Source: Pararhodobacter marinus (GTDB lineage: Bacteria > Pseudomonadota > Alphaproteobacteria > Rhodobacterales > Rhodobacteraceae). Taken from it: a DNA stretch of 64,000 nt. The DNA is taken from positions 62,001 to 126,000 of the forward strand of contig NZ_QEYD01000008.1 in the NCBI RefSeq assembly GCF_003122215.1. Reading direction: 5' to 3'. This document shows, piece after piece, positions 46,636-54,660 of this stretch. The notes below the pieces were generated by a model. That model was not told the origin of the DNA and did not search any database. It worked only from the letters and a program-made list of their open reading frames with translations. Position numbers and translations under genes: made by a program. How positions within the stretch are numbered: the first letter of the stretch is position 1; the number at the start of each line of letters is the position of its first letter.

Positions 46636-48140
46636 GTGATCTCGCCACCCGTCTCGCCCAGCTCGACACCCATCTCGCCCGGTTCCGCGACAGCGGCATC
46701 GTCAACCTGATCAACGGTCAGGATATCCCCGGATCGGGCGGCGCGTTCGAGACCCGCTCGCCGGTGGATGACAGCCTGATCTGCAGCGTCTCGCGCTCGA
46801 CTGCCGAAGACGTGGACGCTGCCGCGAAGGCTGCGAAGGCGGCGTTTCCGGCCTGGGCCGCGATGGATGGCAAGGAGCGCAAGAAGATCCTGCACCGCGT
46901 CGCGGATGCCATCGTCGACCGCGCCGAGGAAATCGCGCTGTGCGAATGCTGGGATACCGGGCAGGCCTGGCGCTTCATGTCCAAGGCGGCTTTGCGCGCG
47001 GCCGAGAATTTCCGCTTCTTCGCCGATCAGGCCCCGACCGCGCGCGACGGCCAGACGCTGTTCGCGCCCGGTCAGATGAACGTCACCGCGCGCCACCCGA
47101 TCGGCCCCGTGGGCGTCATCACGCCTTGGAACACGCCCTTCATGCTGTCGACGTGGAAAATCGCGCCGGCGCTGGCCGCGGGCTGCACGGTGGTGCACAA
47201 ACCGGCCGAGTTCAGCCCGCTGACGGCGCGGCTCTTGTCGGAAATCTGCCGCGAGGCGGGGCTGCCCGACGGCGTCTTGAACCTTGTGAACGGGTTCGGC
47301 GAGGATGCGGGCCGCGCGCTGACCGAGCATCCCGACATCAAGGCCATCGCCTTCGTGGGCGAGTCGAAAACCGGCTCGATGATCATGAAACAGGGCGCCG
47401 ACACGCTGAAACGCGTGCATTTCGAGCTGGGCGGCAAGAACCCGGTGATCGTGTTCGAAGATGCCGACCTGGAGCGCGCGCTGGATGCGGTGATCTTCAT
47501 GATCTATTCGCTCAACGGCGAGCGCTGCACCTCGTCCTCGCGGCTTCTGGTGCAGGAAAGCATCGCCGCCGAGTTCCACGACAAGCTGGAAGCGCGGGTC
47601 CGGAACATCCGGGTCGGCCATCCGCTGGATCCTGCGACCGAGGTGGGGCCGCTCATCCACAAGGTGCATTACGACAAGGTCATGTCCTATGTCGAGATCG
47701 GCAAATCCGAAGGCGCCACCTGCCGGGCCGGCGGCGCGCGCGCGGGCGAGGAGGGGTGGTTCGTGAAACCCACGCTGTTCACGGACGCCACCCGCAACAT
47801 GCGCATCGCGCAGGAAGAGGTGTTCGGCCCCTTCCTGACCTCGATCACCTTCAAGGACGAGGCCGAGGCGCTCGATATCGCCAATGACGTGGCATATGGC
47901 CTGTCGGGCTATCTGTGGACCAACGACCTGACCCGTGCGCTCAATTTCAGCGACAAGCTGGAAGCGGGCATGATCTGGGTGAACTCCGAAAATGTCCGCC
48001 ACCTGCCGACGCCGTTCGGTGGCGTCAAGGCCTCGGGCGTGGGGCGCGACGGGGGCGACTGGTCGTTCGATTTCTACATGGAGACGAAGAACACGTCCTT
48101 CGCGCTGGGAAGCCACAAGATCCAGCGCCTGGGCGCCTGA
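46632..48140 (+). CDS. hpaE: 5-carboxymethyl-2-hydroxymuconate semialdehyde dehydrogenase
   Basis: NAD-dependent aldehyde dehydrogenase (502 residues) that oxidises the ring-cleavage product. The catalytic Glu265 is in HFELGGKNPVIVF and the nucleophile Cys299 in NGERCTSSSRLLVQ; ITPWNTPFMLSTWKIAPAL and GVKASGVGRDGG are further signatures. The start ATG overlaps hpaF. Position between hpaF and hpaD fixes the specificity with good confidence. Confidence 0.95.
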   Translation: MSDLATRLAQLDTHLARFRDSGIVNLINGQDIPGSGGAFETRSPVDDSLICSVSRSTAEDVDAAAKAAKAAFPAWAAMDGKERKKILHRVADAIVDRAEEIALCECWDTGQAWRFMSKAALRAAENFRFFADQAPTARDGQTLFAPGQMNVTARHPIGPVGVITPWNTPFMLSTWKIAPALAAGCTVVHKPAEFSPLTARLLSEICREAGLPDGVLNLVNGFGEDAGRALTEHPDIKAIAFVGESKTGSMIMKQGADTLKRVHFELGGKNPVIVFEDADLERALDAVIFMIYSLNGERCTSSSRLLVQESIAAEFHDKLEARVRNIRVGHPLDPATEVGPLIHKVHYDKVMSYVEIGKSEGATCRAGGARAGEEGWFVKPTLFTDATRNMRIAQEEVFGPFLTSITFKDEAEALDIANDVAYGLSGYLWTNDLTRALNFSDKLEAGMIWVNSENVRHLPTPFGGVKASGVGRDGGDWSFDFYMETKNTSFALGSHKIQRLGA

Positions 48141-48156
48141 GCGGGGAGGGGGAAGA

Positions 48157-49008
48157 ATGGGAGAGCTGGTTCTCGCCGCCAAGATGACCCATGTGCCGAC
48201 CTTGCAGATGTCGGAACAGGAGGGTCCCATCAAGGGCAAGCGACAGGCGGCCATCGACGGTCATCTGGAAATCGCCCGCCGCGCCAAGGCGCTGGAGGTC
48301 GATACGGTGGTGATCTGCGACACGCATTGGCTGGTCAATGCGGGCTTCCACGTCAACGCCAATGACCGCTTCGAAGGGCTGCTGACCTCGTCGGAATTTC
48401 CGCAATTCATCCGCGACATGCCCTATTCCCACCGGGGCAATCCGGAACTGGGCGACGCCATCGCCAAGGCCGCGACGGATATGGGCGTCTTCACGCTGGC
48501 CCATCACCTCGACAGCCTGGATCTGGAATACGGCACGCTGGTGCCGATGAGCTTCATGGCGCGCGAACACGACATGAAGGTCGTCTCGGTCGCCGCCTTC
48601 TGCACGGTGCATGGCCATGACGAAAGCCGGGTGCTGGGGCAGGCGATCCGCAAGGCGATCGAGGACAGCGACAGCCGCGTGATGCTGGTCGCCTCGGGCT
48701 CGCTCAGCCACAAGATCTGGTCGAACAAGGAATACGCGCCCAATAACGGCACTTTCACCATCAGCTCGGAATTCAACCGGCAGGTGGATCTGATGGTGCT
48801 GGAGATGTGGCAGCGCGGCGACCATGCGACCTTCCTGAAAATGCTGGGCGATTACGCGCATCATTGCTCGGGCGAGGGCGCGATGCATGACACGGCGATG
48901 CTGTACGGCGCGCTGGGCTGGGACGATTATACCGGCCGGTGCGAGATCGTGACGCCCTATTTCCCCTCGTCCGGCACCGGACAGGTCAACGTGATTTTCC
49001 CGGTCTGA
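48157..49008 (+). CDS. hpaD: Homoprotocatechuate 2,3-dioxygenase, class III LigB-type
   Basis: Extradiol ring-cleavage dioxygenase with non-heme Fe(II), 283 residues, close to E. coli HpaD throughout: MGELVLAAKMTHVPTLQMSE, VICDTHWLVNAGFHVN, LEYGTLVPMSFM, SAFCTVHGHDESRVLGQAI-like segment, VASGSLSHKIW and SSGTGQVNVIFPV. His12 and the His of CDTHW are probable iron ligands. GGAGGGGGAA precedes the ATG. Immediately downstream is an unrelated dioxygenase expected to catalyse the same reaction. Some annotations call this protein catechol 1,2-dioxygenase, which the sequence does not support. Confidence 0.93.
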   Translation: MGELVLAAKMTHVPTLQMSEQEGPIKGKRQAAIDGHLEIARRAKALEVDTVVICDTHWLVNAGFHVNANDRFEGLLTSSEFPQFIRDMPYSHRGNPELGDAIAKAATDMGVFTLAHHLDSLDLEYGTLVPMSFMAREHDMKVVSVAAFCTVHGHDESRVLGQAIRKAIEDSDSRVMLVASGSLSHKIWSNKEYAPNNGTFTISSEFNRQVDLMVLEMWQRGDHATFLKMLGDYAHHCSGEGAMHDTAMLYGALGWDDYTGRCEIVTPYFPSSGTGQVNVIFPV

Positions 49009-49018
49009 GGAGTTCCCG

Positions 49019-49999
49019 ATGCCGATCCCCGAACCCAATCTCTACCCGCCCTTCAACATCGTCCGCCTGAGCCATGTGGAATACGGCGTGACCGATCTTG
49101 CGGCGTCCCGCGCCTTCTATGTCGACACGCTGGGCCTGCAGGTCACGGACGAGGACGACACGACCATCTACCTGCGCGCGATGGAAGAACGCGGCCACCA
49201 TTGCATCGCGCTGGTGCAATCCGACACCGCCTATGTCGGCGGTCTGGGCTTCAAGGTCTTCGACGAGCAGGAACTCGACAAGGCGGCGGCGTGGTTCGAC
49301 GCGCAGGGGCTGGGCGTGGACTGGGTCGAGCGTCCCTTCATCGGCCGCGCCTTCCGCACCCGCGACCCGTTCGGCATTCCGCTGGAATTCTATTGCCGCA
49401 TGGACCGCCTGCCGCCGATCCACCAGCAATACAAACTCTACCGGGGGGTGAAGCCGCTCCGGATCGACCATTTCAACATGTTCTCGTCGGATGTCGACGC
49501 TTCGGTCGCGTTCTACAATTCGATCGGCTTCCGGGTGACCGAATATACCGAGGATGCGGAAACCGGAAAGTGCTGGGCCGCCTGGATGCACCGCAAGGGC
49601 GGCGTGCATGACGTGGCTTTCACCAACGGCACCGGCCCCCGGCTGCACCACACGGCTTTCTGGGTGCCGACGCCCCTGAACATCATCGACCTTCTGGATC
49701 TGATGGCGACCACCGGCTATGTCGGCAATATCGAACGCGGACCGGGCCGGCACGGGATTTCGAACGCGTTCTTCCTCTATGTCCGCGACCCCGACGGGCA
49801 CCGGATCGAGATCTATTGTTCGGATTACATGACGGTCGACCCGGATCTGGAGCCGATCAAGTGGGATCTGAAGGACCCGCAGCGCCAGACGCTCTGGGGC
49901 GCGCCGGCGCCGCGCTCGTGGTTCGAGGAAGGATCGGTTTTCGAGGGCGCGGCATTGACGGCCTCGGTGCTGAAAGCGCAGCCGATCGTGGCGCCCTGA
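49019..49999 (+). CDS. Homoprotocatechuate 2,3-dioxygenase, type I VOC-fold
   Basis: A 326-residue two-module vicinal-oxygen-chelate dioxygenase resembling Brevibacterium fuscum/Arthrobacter HPCD. The first module (residues about 14-130) is non-catalytic; the second (about 145-270) carries the 2-His-1-Glu site: His151 in RIDHFNMFSSD, His210 or His211 in RLHHTAFWV and Glu264 in GHRIEIYCSDY. It starts 10 bp after hpaD with GAGG in between, so both are cotranscribed. Different specificity (for example a substituted catechol) is possible. Confidence 0.92.
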   Translation: MPIPEPNLYPPFNIVRLSHVEYGVTDLAASRAFYVDTLGLQVTDEDDTTIYLRAMEERGHHCIALVQSDTAYVGGLGFKVFDEQELDKAAAWFDAQGLGVDWVERPFIGRAFRTRDPFGIPLEFYCRMDRLPPIHQQYKLYRGVKPLRIDHFNMFSSDVDASVAFYNSIGFRVTEYTEDAETGKCWAAWMHRKGGVHDVAFTNGTGPRLHHTAFWVPTPLNIIDLLDLMATTGYVGNIERGPGRHGISNAFFLYVRDPDGHRIEIYCSDYMTVDPDLEPIKWDLKDPQRQTLWGAPAPRSWFEEGSVFEGAALTASVLKAQPIVAP

Positions 50000-50048
50000 G
50001 GGCCTTCGCGCGAAGCGGCGGGGGCTGCCGCCCCCGCACCCCCGCTTC

Positions 50049-50104
50049 AAGGGGGGCTGTCTGCCCCCCTTGAAAATCCCCCCCCGGATATTTGGAGAAC
50101 AAAG
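50049..50104 (+). repeat. Intergenic palindromic repeat, copy C, supplying the hpaG ribosome site
   Basis: Hairpin AAGGGGGGC/GCCCCCCTT with loop TGTCT, then GAAAATCC and a tail CCCCGGATATTTGGAGAACA that ends AAAG directly at the hpaG ATG. The tail matches copies A and B (GGATATTT...GGAACA); here a G insertion creates GGAG, the probable hpaG Shine-Dalgarno. A further hairpin GCGGGGGC/GCCCCCGC lies just before, at 50018-50037. Confidence 0.65.
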
Positions 50105-50965
50105 ATGACAGCACGGATCGCGACAGTGGAGGCCGCGGGTCGCCAGCACTACGGTTTGGTGGTCGAGGGCGGTTTCGTGGCCCTGTCGGACGATTTTCCG
50201 CACTGGCCGACGCTGAAGGCCGTGATCGAAGCGGGCGCGCTGGGCGAGCTGGTTGCGGCGGGCACGGGACGGGCGGTGACGCATCGAGAGGGCGATTTCA
50301 CCTATGCGATCCCGGTGCCCGATCCCGGGAAGATCCTGTGCGTGGGGGTGAATTTTCCCGACCGCAACGCCGAGTACAAGGACGGCTCGGCGCAGCCGAA
50401 ATACATGTCGCTGTTCCCCCGCTTCGCCTCGAGCTTCACGGGGCACGGCCAGCCGCTGGTGCGCCCGCCCGAGAACCATACGCTGGATTACGAGGGCGAA
50501 GTCGTGGTGGTGATCGGGAGGGGCGGACGGCGGATCGCGGCGGAGGATGCCTATGACCATATCGCCGCGCTGACGCTGTGCAACGAGGGTACGATCCGCG
50601 ACTGGGTGCGGCATGCGAAGTTCAACGTCACGCAGGGCAAGAACTGGGACAGATCAGGCGCGATCGGCCCGTGGCTGGTGCCGTTCGAGGATTCCGCGCA
50701 GCTGGACGAGGCGCGGATCGTCACACGGGTGAATGGCGAGGTGCGGCAGGACGATGTGCTGAGCCGGATGATGTTCCCCGTTCGCGAGGAGATCGCCTAT
50801 ATCTCGACCTTCACCACGCTCGAGCCCGGCGACATGATCGTCACCGGCACCCCCACCGGCGCGGGCGCGCGGTTCGATCCGCCGAAATACCTGAAGCCCG
50901 GCGACGTGGTCGAGGTCGAGGTGGCGGGCATCGGGGTGTTGTCGAACGGGGTGGTGGACGAATGA
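50105..50965 (+). CDS. hpaG: Fumarylacetoacetate hydrolase-family decarboxylase/isomerase of the hpa path
   Basis: A 286-residue FAH-fold protein, expected to decarboxylate 5-oxopent-3-ene-1,2,5-tricarboxylate and/or isomerise the product. Conserved blocks are KILCVGVNFPDRNAEYKDG, HTLDYEGEVVVVIGRGG with the metal-binding acidic residues, NVTQGKNWDRSGAIGPWLV and GDMIVTGTPTGAGARFDPP. E. coli HpaG has two such domains (about 430 residues); here there is a single one and no second copy in the window, so the partner activity may be elsewhere or merged. ATG 50105 follows the repeat-derived GGAG. ATGA overlap with hpaH. Confidence 0.88.
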   Translation: MTARIATVEAAGRQHYGLVVEGGFVALSDDFPHWPTLKAVIEAGALGELVAAGTGRAVTHREGDFTYAIPVPDPGKILCVGVNFPDRNAEYKDGSAQPKYMSLFPRFASSFTGHGQPLVRPPENHTLDYEGEVVVVIGRGGRRIAAEDAYDHIAALTLCNEGTIRDWVRHAKFNVTQGKNWDRSGAIGPWLVPFEDSAQLDEARIVTRVNGEVRQDDVLSRMMFPVREEIAYISTFTTLEPGDMIVTGTPTGAGARFDPPKYLKPGDVVEVEVAGIGVLSNGVVDE

Positions 50966-51768
50966 CGCCGGACGAGCACAAGGCCGCCGGGCGCGCGCTG
51001 TTCGAGGCCGAGCGCGACGGGCGCCAGATCGGGCTGCTGTCGCTGGCCCATCCCGGGATGAGCCTGGACGATGCCTATGCCGTGCAGGCCGCTCTGGTGG
51101 CGCACCGGAAGGAAGCCGGGCGGCGGGTGATCGGCTGGAAGATCGGCCTGACCAGCCGGGCCATGCAGGACGCGCTGAAGATCGACACGCCGGATTCGGG
51201 CGTGCTGTTCGACGACATGCTGTTCGAGGACGGCGCCGAGATCCCGGCGGGGCGGTTCATCCAGCCGCGCATCGAGGCCGAGATCGCGTTTCTGATGAAG
51301 GCGCCCGTGTCGGGCGGCGATGTCACGCGCGAGGCGGTTCTGGATGCCACCGAGGCGGTCGCGCCGTCGCTCGAGATCCTCGATACCCGTATCCTGCGCG
51401 CCGATCCGGCCACCGGCAAGGCGCGCGTCATCACCGATACGATCAGCGACAACGCCGCCAATGCGGGCATCGTGCTGGGCCGTCAGCGTCACGATCCGCG
51501 TGCGGTCGACCTGCGCTGGGCGGGGGCCATCGTGAAGCGCGACGGGGTGGTCGAGGAAACCGGCCTCGGCGCGGGGGTGCTCGACGATCCGGTCACCGGC
51601 ATCGTCTGGCTGGTGCGGCGGCTGGCGCAGTATGGTCAGGGGCTGGCGGCGGGCGAGGTGGTGCTGTCGGGCTCTTTCGTGCGCCCGGTCGAGGCGCCGC
51701 CGGGCAGCCGCTTCGATGCCGATTTCGGAGGCTTCGGGGCGGTTTCCGTGAGCTTTGCCAAAGCCTGA
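50962..51768 (+). CDS. hpaH: 2-oxo-hept-3-ene-1,7-dioate hydratase
   Basis: Hydratase (268 residues) of the meta-cleavage path, FAH-related fold. Signatures: GRRVIGWKIGLTSRAMQDAL, TPDSGVLFDDMLFEDG, QPRIEAEIAFLM with metal-binding Glu residues, and LEILDTRI. Overlaps hpaG by 4 nt. It is the last hpa gene here; the aldolase HpaI that should follow is absent, and an ECF sigma gene starts 80 bp later. Confidence 0.94.
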   Translation: MTPDEHKAAGRALFEAERDGRQIGLLSLAHPGMSLDDAYAVQAALVAHRKEAGRRVIGWKIGLTSRAMQDALKIDTPDSGVLFDDMLFEDGAEIPAGRFIQPRIEAEIAFLMKAPVSGGDVTREAVLDATEAVAPSLEILDTRILRADPATGKARVITDTISDNAANAGIVLGRQRHDPRAVDLRWAGAIVKRDGVVEETGLGAGVLDDPVTGIVWLVRRLAQYGQGLAAGEVVLSGSFVRPVEAPPGSRFDADFGGFGAVSVSFAKA

Positions 51769-51848
51769 ACACGCACAGGCGGTTGAGCGCTTCCCTGCGT
51801 CCCGTTCCTGGTGTAGCGTCCGGCGCATTGATCGAAGGCGCGTTGGAC

Positions 51849-52403
51849 ATGAGCGAGAACCATCATTTTCTGGTTCAGCAGGTCGGGCAGGGGGACAAGC
51901 AGGCCCTGGCCGCGCTCTATCGTGCCTATGAGCGCCCGGTCTACCGATTCATCGTCTCGCGTTTGAACGATCCGCACGAAGCGGCCGACATACTCCACGA
52001 AGTCTTCATGGACATATGGCGGGTGGCCGCCAGCTTCGAGGGGAGAAGCCAAGTGCGTACCTGGATCTTTGGAATCGCCTATCGCAAGGTGATCGACGCG
52101 CATCGCAAGCGCGCGCGGGTGACGGTGACCGACGAGGTGCCGGAAACCGGCGACGTGGCCGAGGCCGCCGATGCGGGTTTCGCCGCGAAGCAGGAGGCCG
52201 AGCACCTGCGCTACTGCATGGGCACGCTGTCCGACGAACATCGCAGCGCGGTGTCGCTGGCCTTCTACGAGGACATGACCTGCGCCGAGATCGCGCAGAT
52301 CGCCGGAGTGCCCGAGGGCACGATCAAGTCGCGCCTGCATCACGCGAAGAAGCTGCTGCTTCATTGCCTGTCGGGTCGCATCCGGGGGAGGGCGCTGGCA
52401 TGA
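51849..52403 (+). CDS. ECF-family RNA polymerase sigma factor
   Basis: A 184-residue sigma factor with region 2 (DKQALAALYRAYERPVYRFI, DILHEVFMDIWR) and region 4 helix-turn-helix (MTCAEIAQIAGVPEGTIKSR). There is no region 3 and no C-terminal extension. ATG 51849 gives the usual N-terminus; a longer in-frame start at 51783 is unlikely. Its stop overlaps the anti-sigma start (ATGA) and the third gene is a secreted subtilase. I cannot identify the ECF group or its promoter from the 80-bp upstream gap. Confidence 0.95.
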   Translation: MSENHHFLVQQVGQGDKQALAALYRAYERPVYRFIVSRLNDPHEAADILHEVFMDIWRVAASFEGRSQVRTWIFGIAYRKVIDAHRKRARVTVTDEVPETGDVAEAADAGFAAKQEAEHLRYCMGTLSDEHRSAVSLAFYEDMTCAEIAQIAGVPEGTIKSRLHHAKKLLLHCLSGRIRGRALA

Positions 52404-53041
52404 CCCGCTCCCGTGACGAGATCGAACTGGACCTGCCGTTTCTGGTCAACGGCACGCTCGACGCCGAAGCGCGCGCCGAGATCGAGGCCGCGCTGGCCGA
52501 GGATCCGCACCTGGCGGCCGAGCACGAGGCGCTGGCGGCCATCCGCAGCGGCATGCAGGCTGAGGACACGAAGACGCCCGGTGAATTCGGGCTGGCGCGG
52601 CTGATGCGCGACGTTGACCGGCAAACCGCGCGCGCGGCGGATCACCGGGCCGATGCCGGGGGGGCGCGTCGCGGCGTGGCCCCATTCCGGTCGCGCACGA
52701 CGCTGTGGCAGGCCGTGGCCGCCGTGGCGGTGCTGGGCATCGTCGCCCAGAGCTATTTCCTGCGCCCGGCCACCAATCTGGAGGTCAACGTGGCGCCGGC
52801 GGGGTATGTGCTGGCGGGCAGCGAAGAGCGGGGCGCGCTTTTGGTGGGTTTCGCCGCCGGCGCGACCGAGGCCGCGATCCGCGGCCTTCTGCTGGATGCC
52901 GAACTTGAAATCGTTGCCGGTCCTTCGGCGCTCGGGCTGTACCGGCTCGATGTGCTCGACGGGGCGGATGTGGAAACCGCGACCGGACTGCTCCGGTCGG
53001 CCGAGGGAATCGTCGAGAGCGTGGAGAATGTCCGGAACTAA
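52400..53041 (+). CDS. Membrane anti-sigma factor with propeptide-like periplasmic domain
   Basis: A 213-residue single-pass protein. Residues 8-52 (LPFLVNGTLDAEARAEIEAA and following helix) form an anti-sigma domain like the zf-HC2 type but without any cysteine, so it cannot bind zinc that way. A linker is followed by one transmembrane helix at about 101-121. The periplasmic residues 146-212 read like an inhibitor-I9/fervidolysin-type subtilase propeptide: LLVGFAAGATEAAIRGLLL, IVAGPSALGLYRLDV, then a helix and EGIVESVENV. The adjacent gene is a subtilase, overlapping by 14 nt. The fold assignment is inference. Confidence 0.85.
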   Translation: MTRSRDEIELDLPFLVNGTLDAEARAEIEAALAEDPHLAAEHEALAAIRSGMQAEDTKTPGEFGLARLMRDVDRQTARAADHRADAGGARRGVAPFRSRTTLWQAVAAVAVLGIVAQSYFLRPATNLEVNVAPAGYVLAGSEERGALLVGFAAGATEAAIRGLLLDAELEIVAGPSALGLYRLDVLDGADVETATGLLRSAEGIVESVENVRN

Positions 53042-54290
53042 TCGCATCAGCCCCGTCAGCCGTCTTGTCGTCGTTCTCGCCGCTCTGCTGCTGTCGGCGC
53101 CGTATGCCCTTGCGCAGACCGGGGGCGGCGAGGGGCCGGGCGAAGAGACGCCGCATGAATACCACGATTACGGGATCGGCCACGCGCCGCCGCGCGCCGA
53201 GGGGCGCAGCCGTCCGGTGCGGATTCTGACCACTCCCAACGGGCAACCCGAATGGATCGTCATCGGGCCGCAGGGTGATGCCGACGCCGTGCGCGCGGCC
53301 ATCGAAAGCGTGCGCGGAGAGGTGCTGCGGGTGCGCCAGCTGGGCAGCCTGGGCCAGACCAGCACCGTGGCGATCCTGCCCACGCAATTGTCCCGCGCGC
53401 AGATCGGCGAGGCGCTGTTGCGCATGGCGCCGTCCTCGGTACTGGCCGCGCAGCACGCCTATTACTTCGCCCAAAGCGCCGGCAGCCCCCGGATCTATGC
53501 GCCCGACCTGATCGGCGATGCCGGGCCGGGCCGGTGCCGGGTTTCGTCCTCGGTGCGGATCGGCATGATCGACGGGCCGGTGAATACCGACCATCCGGCC
53601 CTGCGCGGAGCGGACGTGAGATACGAGTCGCTGTTGCCGATCGGGGCGGTGCCGTCGCAGGACCACGGGACGGCGGTGGCCGCGCTTCTGGTGGGTCAGG
53701 ACAGCACCGGGGCGCTGGCGGGCTTCGCGCAAGGAGCGCAGCTGCACGCGATCTCTGTCTTCGACACCCGCGACGAAACCGACATGGCCAGCGTCGAGCG
53801 GATCACGCAGGCCATCGACCGGCTGGTCGGCAATGGCGTGCGGCTGATCAACCTGTCGCTGGCCGGCCCCCCGAACGAGGCGCTGGGTGCGGCCATCCGG
53901 GCCGCCGCAAGCCGGGGCGCGGTGCTGATCGCCGCCTCGGGGAACGAACGTCGCCCGGTCGTCGCCTGGCCCGCCGCCGCGCCCGAGGTCATTGCCGTGA
54001 CCGCCATCGACGCGGCGCTGCGGCGCTTCCGGATGGCCAATACCGGCCCCGAGCTGGAATTCGCGGCGCCCGGCGTCGATATCTACGCCGCGCGCGGGAC
54101 GGGCGGCGGCTATGTCAGCGGCACCTCGTTCGCAGCCCCGATCGTCACCGCGCTTGCCGCGCGCGAGATGGCGGCGGGCCGGGGCTCGGTCGCGGCGATC
54201 CGCGCGGCGTTGCGCTCGGACGTGCGTCCGCTGGGCGCGGGCGGGCGCAACCCGGATTTCGGCTTCGGGCTGGCCCGCGGCGGCTGCTGA
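53028..54290 (+). CDS. Secreted S8-family serine protease (subtilase)
   Basis: A 420-residue exported protease. Signal peptide: SRLVVVLAALLLSAPYALA with predicted cleavage near residue 29. Residues 62-146 form a probable propeptide. The catalytic triad is Asp182 (IGMIDGPVNTDHP), His213 (QDHGTAVAALLVG) and Ser367 (GTSFAAPIVTA), with oxyanion Asn306 in AASGNE. The catalytic domain is compact. It overlaps the anti-sigma gene by 14 nt, so production is tied to the ECF system. Predicted to act in the periplasm or outside. A terminator follows at 54319. Confidence 0.93.
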   Translation: MSGTNRISPVSRLVVVLAALLLSAPYALAQTGGGEGPGEETPHEYHDYGIGHAPPRAEGRSRPVRILTTPNGQPEWIVIGPQGDADAVRAAIESVRGEVLRVRQLGSLGQTSTVAILPTQLSRAQIGEALLRMAPSSVLAAQHAYYFAQSAGSPRIYAPDLIGDAGPGRCRVSSSVRIGMIDGPVNTDHPALRGADVRYESLLPIGAVPSQDHGTAVAALLVGQDSTGALAGFAQGAQLHAISVFDTRDETDMASVERITQAIDRLVGNGVRLINLSLAGPPNEALGAAIRAAASRGAVLIAASGNERRPVVAWPAAAPEVIAVTAIDAALRRFRMANTGPELEFAAPGVDIYAARGTGGGYVSGTSFAAPIVTALAAREMAAGRGSVAAIRAALRSDVRPLGAGGRNPDFGFGLARGGC

Positions 54291-54318
54291 GCGCCTGACA
54301 TCGCACAAGACCCGAACG

Positions 54319-54355
54319 GGCCGCCGGATTGATCCCCGGCGGCCTGCTTCGTGTT
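54319..54355 (+). terminator. Terminator of the sigma/anti-sigma/subtilase operon
   Basis: Nine-bp perfect stem GGCCGCCGG (54319-54327)/CCGGCGGCC (54336-54344), loop ATTGATCC, followed by TGCTTCGTGTTT. Confidence 0.7.
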
Positions 54356-54424
54356 TGCCCCACGTTAGCCAGCCGCCCCAGCTTTGCGATCCCTGTCGCG
54401 CAAGCGTCACGCGGCGCGATTATC

Positions 54425-54458
54425 TTTGAACCGGGTTCTCACCTCGAGCGACCCATGG
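54425..54458 (+). promoter_or_regulatory. Promoter-like block of predicted small RNA 1
   Basis: TTTGAAC (54425-54431), 17-bp spacer, CGACCCATGG (54449-54458). The same pair at identical spacing occurs 236 bp downstream before the second unit (54661-54694). It does not fit a standard sigma70 -10; an alternative sigma factor is possible. Confidence 0.4.
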
Positions 54459-54464
54459 ATGCGA

Positions 54465-54586
54465 TGCCGTGATCCCGGCGCTGCAGAACCGCTGCCCCTG
54501 TCGGCCCGCCTCTCCGCTTTCTGCCCGGATCATGCCTCGCCTTCTGTCCCATACCTGCCCCGGAGCGTGCTCCGGGGCTTTTTTTT
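54465..54586 (+). ncRNA. Predicted small RNA 1
   Basis: About 120 nt from just after the CGACCCATGG block to a strong intrinsic terminator: stem GCCCCGGAGC (54557-54566)/GCTCCGGGGC (54569-54578) followed by eight T. No plausible ORF lies inside. The middle is pyrimidine-rich (CCTCTCCGCTTTCTGCCC, CTTCTGTCCC), the sort of unstructured C-rich region that base-pairs with ribosome sites in alphaproteobacterial small RNAs. Existence is inferred from the terminator and the parallel second unit. Confidence 0.45.
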
Positions 54587-54660
54587 CTGCGCCAGCGCCT
54601 CGCGACCCCCGGCGGCTGTTCCCTGGGGAACGGAAAAAAATCGCGGCTCGGGCGAAATTC

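Noticed and set aside
54613-54641. GTTCCC/GGGAAC hairpin beside an A7 run
   Set aside because: On neither strand does a T-run follow the stem in the correct direction, so it is not a terminator.
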